A DNA stretch of 64,000 bases. Source: Mesorhizobium sp. (GTDB lineage: Bacteria > Pseudomonadota > Alphaproteobacteria > Rhizobiales > Rhizobiaceae). Below the pieces are notes generated by a model. That model made no database searches, was not told where the DNA came from, and saw nothing but the letters and a program-made list of their open reading frames with translations. This document shows, piece after piece, positions 1 to 7,612 of this stretch; within the stretch, counting starts at the first letter, position 1; each line of letters starts with the position of its first letter. The stretch lies in the NCBI GenBank assembly GCA_027492275.1, contig JAPUFC010000029.1, positions 26,956 through 90,955 of the forward strand, given 5' to 3'. A program made the position numbers and the translations under genes.

Positions 1-144
1 TCTTCTCCTGGCGTCGGGCCTCCCCAATGCGGTTGTGTTGGTGGCGCCCCCCCCCCACCCGTGTGAGGTGCGAGCCCGCAGGGCATTTCCGGTAACGTGC
101 CGACGCCGGAGGGCAAGCCTCGAAGGACGCACCCGCCGCCCGTC

Positions 145-1668
145 TCAATCCATCCGCACCGTCACGAAGCGCAGTTCGCCACTCTTCGAGGAGAGCATGA
201 GCAGCGCGTTCTTGCGGCCCTGCTCCTTCAGCGCGGCGATGCGGTCGAGCACATCCTTCGGGGTCGATACCGTCTCCTGCGCGATCTCGGTGATGATGTC
301 GCCCGCCGCGATGCCGCGTTCGGCCGCCGCCGAGCCGTTCGCCACCTCGGTGATGACGACGCCCGAGACATCCACGCCGATGCCGAACTTCGCCCGCGTC
401 TCGTCGTTGAGCTCGCCGACCGTCATGCCGAGCACGCTGGCGGTGGACACGGCCCCCTCCTCCGGGGTCGCCGCGCCGTCCGCCTCGGCGAGCTTCTCGC
501 CCTCCTCCAGCCGGCCGAGCGTGACCTTCACGGTCTGCTCGGCGCCCTTGCGCACGAGAACCACGTCGACCTCCTTGCCGACCGGGCTTTCGGCGACGGC
601 CAGCGGCAGTTCGCGCATCTCGCGGATGTCCTTGCCGTCGAACTTGATGATCACGTCGCCGACCTGGATCGAGCCGTCGTCCACTGGGCCGCCCTTGATG
701 ATGCCGGACACCAGCGCGCCCATGGCCAGCGGCATGCCGAGGCTCTCGGCGATGTCCGGCGTCACCGGCTGGATGCGCACGCCGAGCCAGCCGCGCCGCG
801 TCTCGCCGAACTCGCGCAACTGCTGCACGACGCTGACGGCCAGTTCCGAGGGGATCGAGAAGCCGATGCCGATCGAACCGCCAGAGGGCGAGATGATCGC
901 CGTGTTGATGCCGATCACCTCGCCGTCCATGTTGAACAGGGGGCCGCCGGAATTGCCGCGGTTGATCGCCGCGTCGGTCTGGATGAAGTCGTCATAGGGG
1001 CCGGCGTCGATGTCGCGGTTGCGCGCCGAGATGATGCCGACCGTGACCGTGCCGCCGAGGCCGAACGGATTGCCGATCGCCATCACCCAGTCGCCGATGC
1101 GCATGCGGTCCGAATCGCCGAACGTCACGGCCTTGAGCTTCTTCAGCGACGGATCGACCTTGAGCACCGCGATGTCGGTCTTGGTGTCGGTGCCGATCAG
1201 CGTCGCCTTGAGCTTGGAGCCGTCCGAGAAATTCGCCTCGATCTCGTCGGCGTCGGCGATGACGTGGTTGTTGGTGACGATGATGCCCTGTTCGGCGTCG
1301 ATGACGAAACCGGAGCCGAGCGACTGCACCTTCTGCGCCTGGTTGCCGCCGCCCTCGCGGTTCTTGAAGAAATCGTCGAAGAGATCCTGGAAAGGCGAGC
1401 CCTCCGGGGCCTGCGGCACCGGCACGGTGTTGGCTCCCTCGGTGCCCTTGACGTTCTGCGAGGTGGAGATGTTCACCACCGCCTCGAGCAGGCCCTCCGC
1501 GAGATCGGCGACCGAAGCCGGCCCGCGCGTCGAAGGCTGCATCGTTACCGCCGGCGGGTTAGGCTGCGCCTGCTGCGCGGCGGCGGGAAACGCCGCCAGC
1601 GCGGCCAGCAGGCCTGCCGCGGCGCGAAGCGCCCTGCGCGACGATGCGGCGGGAAGGATCGGCGTCAT
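145..1668 (-). CDS. degP: Do-family periplasmic serine endoprotease (DegP/HtrA-like)
   Basis: Periplasmic quality-control protease of 507 aa. The N-terminus is basic, then hydrophobic, and ends in AQQ-type residues near 31-33, as in a Sec signal peptide. The trypsin-like domain shows the full triad: His135 in TNNHVI, Asp165 in TDIAVLKV and Ser240 in GNSGGPL. Two PDZ domains follow (about 290-380 and 410-500), which is the DegP/DegQ architecture and length. The ATG at 1668 was chosen because the reading frame stays open far upstream through hflC only as an antisense-like GC effect, while this start gives a proper signal peptide. It lies downstream of hflK-hflC-DUF2065 on the same strand, about 140 bp after the DUF2065 stop, a common alphaproteobacterial arrangement linking membrane and periplasmic proteolysis. 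DegP versus DegQ cannot be separated from sequence alone. Confidence 0.95.
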   Translation of the reverse strand: MTPILPAASSRRALRAAAGLLAALAAFPAAAQQAQPNPPAVTMQPSTRGPASVADLAEGLLEAVVNISTSQNVKGTEGANTVPVPQAPEGSPFQDLFDDFFKNREGGGNQAQKVQSLGSGFVIDAEQGIIVTNNHVIADADEIEANFSDGSKLKATLIGTDTKTDIAVLKVDPSLKKLKAVTFGDSDRMRIGDWVMAIGNPFGLGGTVTVGIISARNRDIDAGPYDDFIQTDAAINRGNSGGPLFNMDGEVIGINTAIISPSGGSIGIGFSIPSELAVSVVQQLREFGETRRGWLGVRIQPVTPDIAESLGMPLAMGALVSGIIKGGPVDDGSIQVGDVIIKFDGKDIREMRELPLAVAESPVGKEVDVVLVRKGAEQTVKVTLGRLEEGEKLAEADGAATPEEGAVSTASVLGMTVGELNDETRAKFGIGVDVSGVVITEVANGSAAAERGIAAGDIITEIAQETVSTPKDVLDRIAALKEQGRKNALLMLSSKSGELRFVTVRMD

Positions 1669-1807
1669 GGGCGGGCTCCCGAAAGCGTTGGTGCGAAGCT
1701 GGGCGCGAAGGCGAACGGCTGCTCCGCCGCCTCCCGTGTCGGGAAGAAATACGGCGCGTTTGCGGCCTTCGCCACGGCCCCGCGCCGAAACCGGAATAAA
1801 TCCTGCG

Positions 1808-1993
1808 TTATCCCCGCGCCAGCCAGACGATGAAGACGCCGGCCGCGATGGCGATGAGGCCCGCCACGCGCAACACATTTTCCGGGGTGCCCAGGACTTC
1901 CGTGGCCAGCCGCCTGGCCAGCCCCGGAAACCCGCCATAGACGAGGCCCTCGACCACGAGGACGAGGCCCATCGCCACCAGGAAGTCCGACAC
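1808..1993 (-). CDS. DUF2065 small membrane protein
   Basis: A 61-aa protein with two predicted membrane helices (about residues 4-22 and 42-59) joined by a short charged loop. Pattern and size match the DUF2065 (YjeT-like) family, whose function is unknown. It starts 10 bp after the hflC stop, so it is almost certainly the third gene of the hflK-hflC operon. That context suggests a role around the HflKC/FtsH membrane complex, but this is inference only. Confidence 0.85.
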   Translation of the reverse strand: MSDFLVAMGLVLVVEGLVYGGFPGLARRLATEVLGTPENVLRVAGLIAIAAGVFIVWLARG

Positions 1994-2003
1994 GCCGCCG
2001 GAG

Positions 2004-2945
2004 CTACTGGTTCGCGGGCGCGGCAGGCGCGGCAGGTGCGGACGGCGTCGGCGCGGCGGCGGCAGCCGCCGGTGCGTTCGGGCCGCGGAAGTAGCGGAAG
2101 AAGGCCGAGTCGGGCGACAGGACCATCGTCGTGCCGTTGCCCTGCAGCGCGTTGGAATAGGCGATCATCGAGCGGTAGAACTCGAAGAAGGACGGATCTC
2201 GCTGGAAGGCGGAGGCGAAGATGCCGTTGCGCTCGGCCTCGCCCTCGCCGCGCAGGATCTCCGATTCCTTGCGCGCCTCGGCTACGATCTCGACCACCTC
2301 GCGGTCGGCGCGGGCGCGGATACGCTGCGCCGCCTCGCGGCCGCGCGCCCTGAGCCTCTCGGCCTCGGCCAGGCGCTCCGCCTTCATGCGGTCGTAGGTC
2401 TGCTGCGACACCTCGGCCGTCAGGTCGGTGCGGCGGATGCGCACGTCCTCGACCTTCAGCCCGAGCGAGGTGGCGTCCGGGCGAAGCTGCTCGGCGACCT
2501 CCTGCATCATGGCGGCGCGCTCTTCCGACAGCGCCGATTCGAAGCCGCGCACGCCGTAGACCCGGCGCAGCGCCGCGTCGAGACGGGTGCGCAGGCGCTG
2601 CTCGGCCAACGGCACGCTGCCCGACACCGCCTGGCGGAAGGTGCGCGGATCGGAGATGCGGTAGGCGACGAAGGCGTCGACCTCGTAGAACTTGCCGCCG
2701 GACACCTGCACGCGGATGTTGTCGAGGTCGAAGCGCATCACGCGATCCTCGACGATCTGCACGTTGTCGGCGTCGAACATGCCGAACGGCGCCTTGAAGT
2801 AGATTCCCGGCTCGCTCTTGACGTCGACGATCTCGCCGAAGCGCAGCACGATCGCCTGTTCGCGTTCGTTGACGACGAAGATCGAGGAATAGACGAGAAG
2901 CAGGATGACGGCAGCGATGACGCCGATGAGCGGAAGGCGGTTCAT
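2004..2945 (-). CDS. hflC: HflC, SPFH/prohibitin-domain regulator of FtsH
   Basis: A 313-aa protein with an N-terminal membrane anchor (about residues 5-24), an SPFH/band 7 domain (about 25-200) and a long helical, Arg/Glu-rich region (about 190-245). The C-terminus is Ala/Pro-rich. HflC pairs with HflK in the periplasm-facing complex that surrounds and restrains the AAA protease FtsH. The ATG overlaps the hflK stop by one base (TGATG), showing translational coupling. Length is close to other HflC proteins. Confidence 0.95.
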   Translation of the reverse strand: MNRLPLIGVIAAVILLLVYSSIFVVNEREQAIVLRFGEIVDVKSEPGIYFKAPFGMFDADNVQIVEDRVMRFDLDNIRVQVSGGKFYEVDAFVAYRISDPRTFRQAVSGSVPLAEQRLRTRLDAALRRVYGVRGFESALSEERAAMMQEVAEQLRPDATSLGLKVEDVRIRRTDLTAEVSQQTYDRMKAERLAEAERLRARGREAAQRIRARADREVVEIVAEARKESEILRGEGEAERNGIFASAFQRDPSFFEFYRSMIAYSNALQGNGTTMVLSPDSAFFRYFRGPNAPAAAAAAPTPSAPAAPAAPANQ

Positions 2946-4060
2946 CAGTTCGCTCCCTGTCCGGAGGCGCCGGTGGTGGCGCGTCTTTGTTGCAGTTCGG
3001 GCAGCGGCAGGTAGGGCACGACGCCCTGGCCGTTGCCGCCCTGTTCCACGATGACCTTGTTGGAGTTGCGCAGAACGCCCTCCATCGTCTCCAGGAACAG
3101 GCGCTCACGCGTCACGTCCGGGGCCTTGGCGTATTCGTCGTAGACCGAGATGAAGCGCTGCGCCTCACCCTGGGCTTCCTGCACGACCCGGTTCTTGTAG
3201 GCCGCCGCCTCTTCGCGCACCTGCGCCGCCTCGCCGCGTGCCTGGCCGAGCTGCTGGTTCGAATACTGGTTGGATTCCTCGACGAAGCGGTCCTCGTCCT
3301 GCTCGGCGCGCTGCACCTCGTCGAAGGCGTCTGCAACCTCGCGCGGTGGCGCCGCGTCCTCGATGGAGATCGCGTTGACGCTCAGGCCGGCGCCGTATCT
3401 GTCGAGCGTCGCCTGGATGATGCCGCGAACCTGGTCGGCGATGCCCTGCCGGTCGTCGCGGAAGATGTCCTGCGCCGGCCGGCGTCCGACCGCCTCGCGC
3501 ATGGCGCTCTCGGCCACCTGGCCGATCATCTCGTCGGGCGCCTCGACGTTGAACAGATAGGCGGTCGGGTTCGACACCTGATAGGCGACGGAGAAGCGGA
3601 CATTGACCAGGTTCTGGTCGCCCGACAGCATCAGGCCGGTCGTGCCGCTGCCGCGCGGATCGCCGATGCTGACGAGCTTTTCGGCCGTGTTGGCCTTTTC
3701 CACCGTCTCGATCGGCCACCAGTGGAAGTGCAGGCCGGGCTGCGACAGCTCCTGCTTGGGCTTGCCGAAGCGCAGCTCGACCGCGAGTTCGTCCGGCTGC
3801 ACGGTGTAGATCGCCTGGAACAGCCAAAGCACGACCAGCGCGAGGCCGATCAGCACGAACATCGCCGGGCTGGCGCCCGTGCCGCCGGGCAGCGCCTGCT
3901 TCAGCCTGTCCTGGCCGCGACGGATGATGTCCTCAAGATCGGGAGGCGAGCCCTGCGGGCCTCGCGGACCGCTCGGCCCCTGCCCCCAGGGACCGCCGCC
4001 GCCGCCATTGCCGCCGCCGCCCCACGGGCCGCCGCCACCGCTCTTGTCGTTCCAGGGCAT
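2945..4060 (-). CDS. hflK: HflK, SPFH/prohibitin-domain regulator of FtsH
   Basis: A 371-aa protein. It starts with a Gly/Pro/Trp-rich cytoplasmic tail (residues about 1-45, poly-Gly), then a membrane helix near 68-85, an SPFH domain, and a coiled-coil region with repeated Glu/Ala/Arg. The ATG at 4060 (MPWNDKSGGGG) is preferred over longer in-frame starts because it matches the HflK family N-terminus and has a GGAAGGA ribosome site upstream. It is the first gene of hflK-hflC-DUF2065. About 150 bp separate it from the folA stop, room for its own promoter. Confidence 0.95.
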   Translation of the reverse strand: MPWNDKSGGGGPWGGGGNGGGGGPWGQGPSGPRGPQGSPPDLEDIIRRGQDRLKQALPGGTGASPAMFVLIGLALVVLWLFQAIYTVQPDELAVELRFGKPKQELSQPGLHFHWWPIETVEKANTAEKLVSIGDPRGSGTTGLMLSGDQNLVNVRFSVAYQVSNPTAYLFNVEAPDEMIGQVAESAMREAVGRRPAQDIFRDDRQGIADQVRGIIQATLDRYGAGLSVNAISIEDAAPPREVADAFDEVQRAEQDEDRFVEESNQYSNQQLGQARGEAAQVREEAAAYKNRVVQEAQGEAQRFISVYDEYAKAPDVTRERLFLETMEGVLRNSNKVIVEQGGNGQGVVPYLPLPELQQRRATTGASGQGAN

Positions 4061-4212
4061 GCAAATCCTTCCAACGTTCTTGGCCGCGACGGCCGCTCGC
4101 TCCCGCGTGGAAAACCTCTGCCGGGCCGTTCGAACCTCTATAGGGATGGCGCGCACGGCTTTCAACGCGCTGTAAGCTTCCGTGAGGCGATTCGAATGCC
4201 GCAGGCCGCTTT

Positions 4213-4749
4213 TCAGCCCCGATCGCGCCTGACATGGACCGAATGTCGCGTCGGGTGGCTGTCCTTCTCGCCAGCCGGCACCGCCTCGGACGCGGTTTCC
4301 CGCCACACCGCGCGGTCGACGGGCGGGAAATGGGTGTCGCCGTCGATGTCGGCCAGCACCTTGGTGAGGTAGAGCCGGTCGGCCAGCGGCAGCGCCATGC
4401 GGAAGATTTCGCCGCCGCCGATGACGCAGATTTGATCGGCGCCGTCGGCGCGCGCCCGTCCGCGGGCCAGCTCCAGCGCCTCGTCCAGGGAGGTCACGAC
4501 GGCCGCGCCCGGCGCGGTGAAATCCGGATCGCGGGTGATGACGATGTTGAAGCGGTTGGGCAGCGGACGCCCGAGTCCGTCCCAGGTCTTGCGGCCCATG
4601 ATGATCGGCTTGCCCGTCGTCAGCGCCTTGAAGCGCCTCAGATCGGTCGACAGCCGCCAGGGCAGCCCGCCCGCGCGGCCGATGACCCCGTTGCGGGCCA
4701 CCGCGACATGGATGACGATCTCCGGCCGCGCCGGCCCATCGCCGGTCAT
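4213..4749 (-). CDS. folA: Dihydrofolate reductase
   Basis: A 178-aa protein that reduces dihydrofolate to tetrahydrofolate with NADPH. Visible motifs: an N-terminal [10 protein letters not shown] segment, LPWRLSTDL with the substrate-binding acidic residue, the NADPH-binding GRKTWDGLG, and IGGGEIF near the C-terminal third. The ATG overlaps the thyA stop in an ATGA junction, so the two are co-translated. This fits, because ThyA produces the dihydrofolate that FolA recycles. The C-terminus, rich in His/Arg, is slightly longer than in E. coli FolA. Confidence 0.96.
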   Translation of the reverse strand: MTGDGPARPEIVIHVAVARNGVIGRAGGLPWRLSTDLRRFKALTTGKPIIMGRKTWDGLGRPLPNRFNIVITRDPDFTAPGAAVVTSLDEALELARGRARADGADQICVIGGGEIFRMALPLADRLYLTKVLADIDGDTHFPPVDRAVWRETASEAVPAGEKDSHPTRHSVHVRRDRG

Positions 4750-5543
4750 ACCGCGATCGGCGCCTTGATCGAGGCGTCTGCGCTGTAGTTTTCCAGCCGG
4801 AAATCCTCGTAGCGGAAGCCGAACAGGTCCTTGACGCCGGGATTGATCCACATCGTCGGCAGCGGCCTGGGCGAGCGTGAGAGCTGCTCGCGCGCCTGTT
4901 CGAAATGGTTGGAGTAGAGATGCGCGTCGCCGAGCGTGTGGATGAACTCGCCCGGCTTCAGCCCGCTCACCTGCGCCACCATCATGGTCAGCAGCGCGTA
5001 GGAGGCGATGTTGAATGGCACGCCGAGGAAGATGTCGGCCGAGCGCTGGTAGAGCTGGCAGGACAGCCGCCCGTTCGACACGTAGAACTGGAACAGGCAG
5101 TGGCAGGGCGGCAGCGCCATGTCGTCCACTTCGGCGGGGTTCCAGGCCGAGACGATCAGGCGGCGCGAATTGGGGTTGACGCGCAGCTCGCGCAGGAGAT
5201 TGGCGATCTGGTCGATGGAGCGGCCGTTCTCCGGGTCGGGCCACGACCGCCACTGCTTGCCGTAGACCGGGCCGAGATCGCCATCGGCGTCCGCCCATTC
5301 GTCCCAGATGGTGACGCCGTGCTCGTGCAGGTAGCGGATGTTGGTGTCGCCCCTGAGGAACCAGAGCAGCTCGTGGATGATCGACTTCAGATGGAGCTTC
5401 TTGGTCGTCGTGACCGGAAAGCCGTCGGCCAGGTCGAACCGCATCTGGTAGCCGAAGACCGAGCGGGTCCCCGTGCCCGTGCGGTCGCCGCGGTCGCTTC
5501 CGGTCGTCAGCACATGATTCAACAGGTCAAGATACTGGCGCAT
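4746..5543 (-). CDS. thyA: Thymidylate synthase
   Basis: A 265-aa enzyme making dTMP from dUMP with methylene-tetrahydrofolate. The nucleophile is Cys147 in PPCHCLFQF. The phosphate-binding RTGTGT near residue 21, the WELLWFLRG-like segment and the GDAHLYSNH motif are all present, and the length equals the bacterial family norm (264). It is the first gene of a thyA-folA unit, and the 116-bp gap to the upstream DUF2853 gene could hold its promoter. Confidence 0.97.
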   Translation of the reverse strand: MRQYLDLLNHVLTTGSDRGDRTGTGTRSVFGYQMRFDLADGFPVTTTKKLHLKSIIHELLWFLRGDTNIRYLHEHGVTIWDEWADADGDLGPVYGKQWRSWPDPENGRSIDQIANLLRELRVNPNSRRLIVSAWNPAEVDDMALPPCHCLFQFYVSNGRLSCQLYQRSADIFLGVPFNIASYALLTMMVAQVSGLKPGEFIHTLGDAHLYSNHFEQAREQLSRSPRPLPTMWINPGVKDLFGFRYEDFRLENYSADASIKAPIAV

Positions 5544-5659
5544 TGGCCTGATCCGATTCGGCTATCCACGTCTCATAGATAGTCATAGCGCAGGCCGGCG
5601 GCCACGCCTATGCCGCCGTCCGCGTCCTCAACAGGATCGGCCAGCCCTCGCGGGCGGTC

Positions 5660-5971
5660 TTAAAGGGCGTTGAGCTTGCCCAGCTCCTTGGCCACCAGAT
5701 AGTAGAAGGTGACGCGGCTCTTGGAATTGTCGGCGGCCATCGCCTTGGCCACGGCCGAGACGGCCGCGTCGGCGGTCTTCGCGTCGGTGACGCCGAGCTT
5801 CTTGCCCACCCACTTTTCCTTCACGCGGTCGAGCTCTTTCGGGTCCTTCGCCGAGACGAGCGAGGAATCGCGGTTGCGCAACGCGATCCCGAGATGCTTG
5901 ACGATCTTTCCAACGACCTCCTCGCTGGCCTTGGCATCGTATTTCCTGACATCGGCAACGTAATCGACCAT
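5660..5971 (-). CDS. DUF2853 family protein
   Basis: A 103-aa, lysine-rich soluble protein without signal peptide or membrane segment. The MVDYVADVRKY start and the C-terminal TFYYLVAKELGKL segment fit the DUF2853 family, which is helical and of unknown function. It stands alone on the minus strand, divergent from ssrA, with about 170 bp between its start and the ssrA promoter. No function can be assigned. Confidence 0.8.
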   Translation of the reverse strand: MVDYVADVRKYDAKASEEVVGKIVKHLGIALRNRDSSLVSAKDPKELDRVKEKWVGKKLGVTDAKTADAAVSAVAKAMAADNSKSRVTFYYLVAKELGKLNAL

Positions 5972-6141
5972 GACCCCCTCGCTTCGGGCAGCCCCTCGGG
6001 CGCGCCGCTCGCTCCATCGGAGAAAGCCCGGGACGGAACTCCCTCAGCGCCTCCCGTTCCTCCTTGTGCGAGCTTCGGTTGCAGTTTCCCCCGAGTCAAC
6101 CCCGATTAACATTTGTGCGGGACGATGATGGGACGCGGCTC

Positions 6142-6170
6142 TTTTCAACCGCGCGCTCACCGCCTATATT
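6142..6170 (+). promoter_or_regulatory. Predicted sigma-70 promoter of ssrA
   Basis: A TTTTCA hexamer at 6142-6147, 17 bp, then TATATT at 6165-6170. The -10 and the spacing fit a strong housekeeping promoter. Transcription would start near 6177, just before the first conserved bases of the tmRNA acceptor piece. Predicted by eye only. Confidence 0.55.
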
Positions 6171-6176
6171 CTGCCT

Positions 6177-6491
6177 GTCAGCTCGCTGACTATGGCGATA
6201 AACAGGCGATGAAATAAGCCGTTCGGACCCGGGGGCGGTACCCGGCGCCTCCACCACGAGCCGCTGCGCGGCGGCGGCTGGTGATGGGGGCGAAACAGGA
6301 TCGACGAAGGTGTAAAGATCGTTCTTTTGCCCGGCATTGTACCGCCGTTATCGGGCTAAACCTATAGTTGCCAACGACAACTATGCTGAGGCACGTCTCG
6401 CTGCTTAATGCGGTGCGATAGTCTCGAATCAAGCCCTAGGGGTTAGCCCCTCTAGGCGGGGTTCGGAGGTACCTGGCAACAGAAACCTCCA
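6177..6491 (+). ncRNA. ssrA: Transfer-messenger RNA, circularly permuted two-piece form
   Basis: tmRNA rescues stalled ribosomes and adds a degradation tag. The gene is permuted. The acceptor piece comes first and ends with encoded CCA at 6254-6256. A 29-nt intervening segment (6257-6285) follows, then the coding piece beginning GGGGGCG at 6286-6292. The 7-nt strand CGCCTCC before A-CCA pairs with GGGGGCG over seven positions with one G-U, forming the acceptor stem. The tag frame runs 6370-6408 and reads ANDNYAEARLAA then TAA. Such permuted genes are known from alphaproteobacteria, where processing removes the loop to leave two RNAs. The 5' end is set from the promoter. The 3' end is approximate, placed after the GGAGGT...ACCTCC hairpin near 6467-6491. 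Confidence 0.95.
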
Positions 6492-6633
6492 CTTCCTTCC
6501 TCCAGGCGGCATCCACCCGACGGTCTGCCCAACGGCAGGCCTCTTGCGGCGAAGCGCCGTTTTCGCCGATGTCGGTTTACGGCGGAGCCAAGCTTCACTA
6601 AATCTAGGCCAGCGATTCAGAAGGCTGCCGCCC

Positions 6634-7173
6634 ATGGCCGAAGACCAGATCCGTTACGACATCCTCGCGCAGGAGGCCATGCGCGGCGTCATGCGCAAGG
6701 TGCTGGCGGAGGTGGCGCGCACGGGCCTGCCCGGCAACCATCATTTCTTCATCACCTTCCTCACCGCCGCCCCCGGCGTTCGCATCTCGACGCGCCTGCG
6801 CGAGCGCTATCCCGAGCAGATGACCATCGTCATCCAGTACCAGTACTGGGATTTGAAGGTCACCGACGCCGGCTTCGAGATCGGCCTGTCCTTTTCCGAC
6901 GTGCCGGAGCGGCTGGAGATTCCGTTCTCCGCCGTGCGCGGCTTCTACGATCCCTCGGTCAATTTCGAGCTCGAATTCGACGTGAAGGTGGAAAGCGCGC
7001 CGGCGGCGGTTTCCCCGCCCTCCCCCGTCCGTCCGCGCCCGGCCTCCGCTCCGGCGGCCAAGGCCGAGCCGAAAAAGGCGTCGGCGGAGCCCGAAAAGAC
7101 CGGCGAGGCGAAACCCGCCGAAGGCAAGGGCGGCGCCGAGGTGGTGTCGCTCGATTCCTTCCGCAAGAAGTAG
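6634..7173 (+). CDS. sspB: SspB-family adaptor for ClpXP and ssrA-tagged proteins
   Basis: A 179-aa protein. The N-terminal domain (about 1-125) is the SspB beta-fold with HHFFITF and ERYPEQMTIVIQYQYWDL segments. A Pro/Ala/Lys-rich linker follows (about 130-165), and the C-terminus ends VVSLDSFRKK, corresponding to the ClpX-binding tail of SspB proteins. SspB holds the AANDN-type part of the ssrA tag and tethers it to ClpX. The ATG at 6634 was chosen over an upstream in-frame start, which would run back towards the tmRNA gene. It lies about 140 bp downstream of ssrA on the same strand. Confidence 0.9.
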   Translation: MAEDQIRYDILAQEAMRGVMRKVLAEVARTGLPGNHHFFITFLTAAPGVRISTRLRERYPEQMTIVIQYQYWDLKVTDAGFEIGLSFSDVPERLEIPFSAVRGFYDPSVNFELEFDVKVESAPAAVSPPSPVRPRPASAPAAKAEPKKASAEPEKTGEAKPAEGKGGAEVVSLDSFRKK

Positions 7174-7187
7174 CAGACGCCGCCGCG

Positions 7188-7379
7188 ATGGCCGAGATCG
7201 TCAACCTGCGCCTTGCCCGCAAGCGCCTCGCGCGCGCGGCATCGGAAAAGGCGGCGGAGCAGAACCGCGCGCTGCACGGCCGCACCAGGGTCGAGAAGCA
7301 GCGCGACCGCGCCGCCGCCGAAAAGGCCGCCGCCCATGTCGAGGGTCACAGGCGCGAGCGCCCCGAAGACCAGACGTGA
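7188..7379 (+). CDS. DUF4169 family small basic protein
   Basis: A 63-aa, strongly charged and helical protein rich in Arg, Lys, Ala and Glu. The MAEIVNLRLARKR start is typical of the DUF4169 family, a small alphaproteobacterial family of unknown function. It starts 14 bp after sspB and its stop overlaps the next gene's GTG start (GTGA), so it sits in an sspB operon. Confidence 0.75.
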   Translation: MAEIVNLRLARKRLARAASEKAAEQNRALHGRTRVEKQRDRAAAEKAAAHVEGHRRERPEDQT

Positions 7380-7612
7380 GCGGCGTCGGCAAGCACTCCG
7401 TCAGCATTCGCGGCCATCGCACCAGCTTTTCGCTGGAACACCCGTTCATGGACGAGCTGCGCGCCATCGCCGCCACGCGCCGCATGCCGCTCGCGGCGCT
7501 GATCGCGCAGGTGGACGCCGGCCGTCCCGACGGCACAAACCTGTCGTCCGCGCTGCGGATGTTCGTGCTCGCGGCGGTGAAGGACAGCCGGTCTACGGGC
7601 GCAGGGGCCTGA
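7376..7612 (+). CDS. Ribbon-helix-helix domain protein
   Basis: A 78-aa protein. A short basic beta-strand (HSVSIRGHRTSFSLE) is followed by two helices (FMDELRAIAATRRM and LAALIAQVDAG), the pattern of the RHH_4 DNA-binding family. The GTG start at 7376 overlaps the preceding stop in a 4-bp GTGA junction. It is probably a small transcriptional regulator, target unknown. Its last 20 bp overlap the 3' end of the convergent AsmA-like gene. Confidence 0.75.
   Translation: MSGVGKHSVSIRGHRTSFSLEHPFMDELRAIAATRRMPLAALIAQVDAGRPDGTNLSSALRMFVLAAVKDSRSTGAGA

Noticed and set aside
145-3108. A single 987-aa open frame joining the hflC region to the Do protease.
   Set aside because: The upstream 480 residues are Arg/Pro-rich nonsense in a frame antiphase to hflC. 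GC-rich codons keep alternative frames open. The signal peptide at 1668 marks the real start.
6190-6432. An 80-aa minus-strand ORF over the tmRNA gene.
   Set aside because: It is antisense to the conserved tmRNA acceptor stem and tag frame and has no protein-like pattern.
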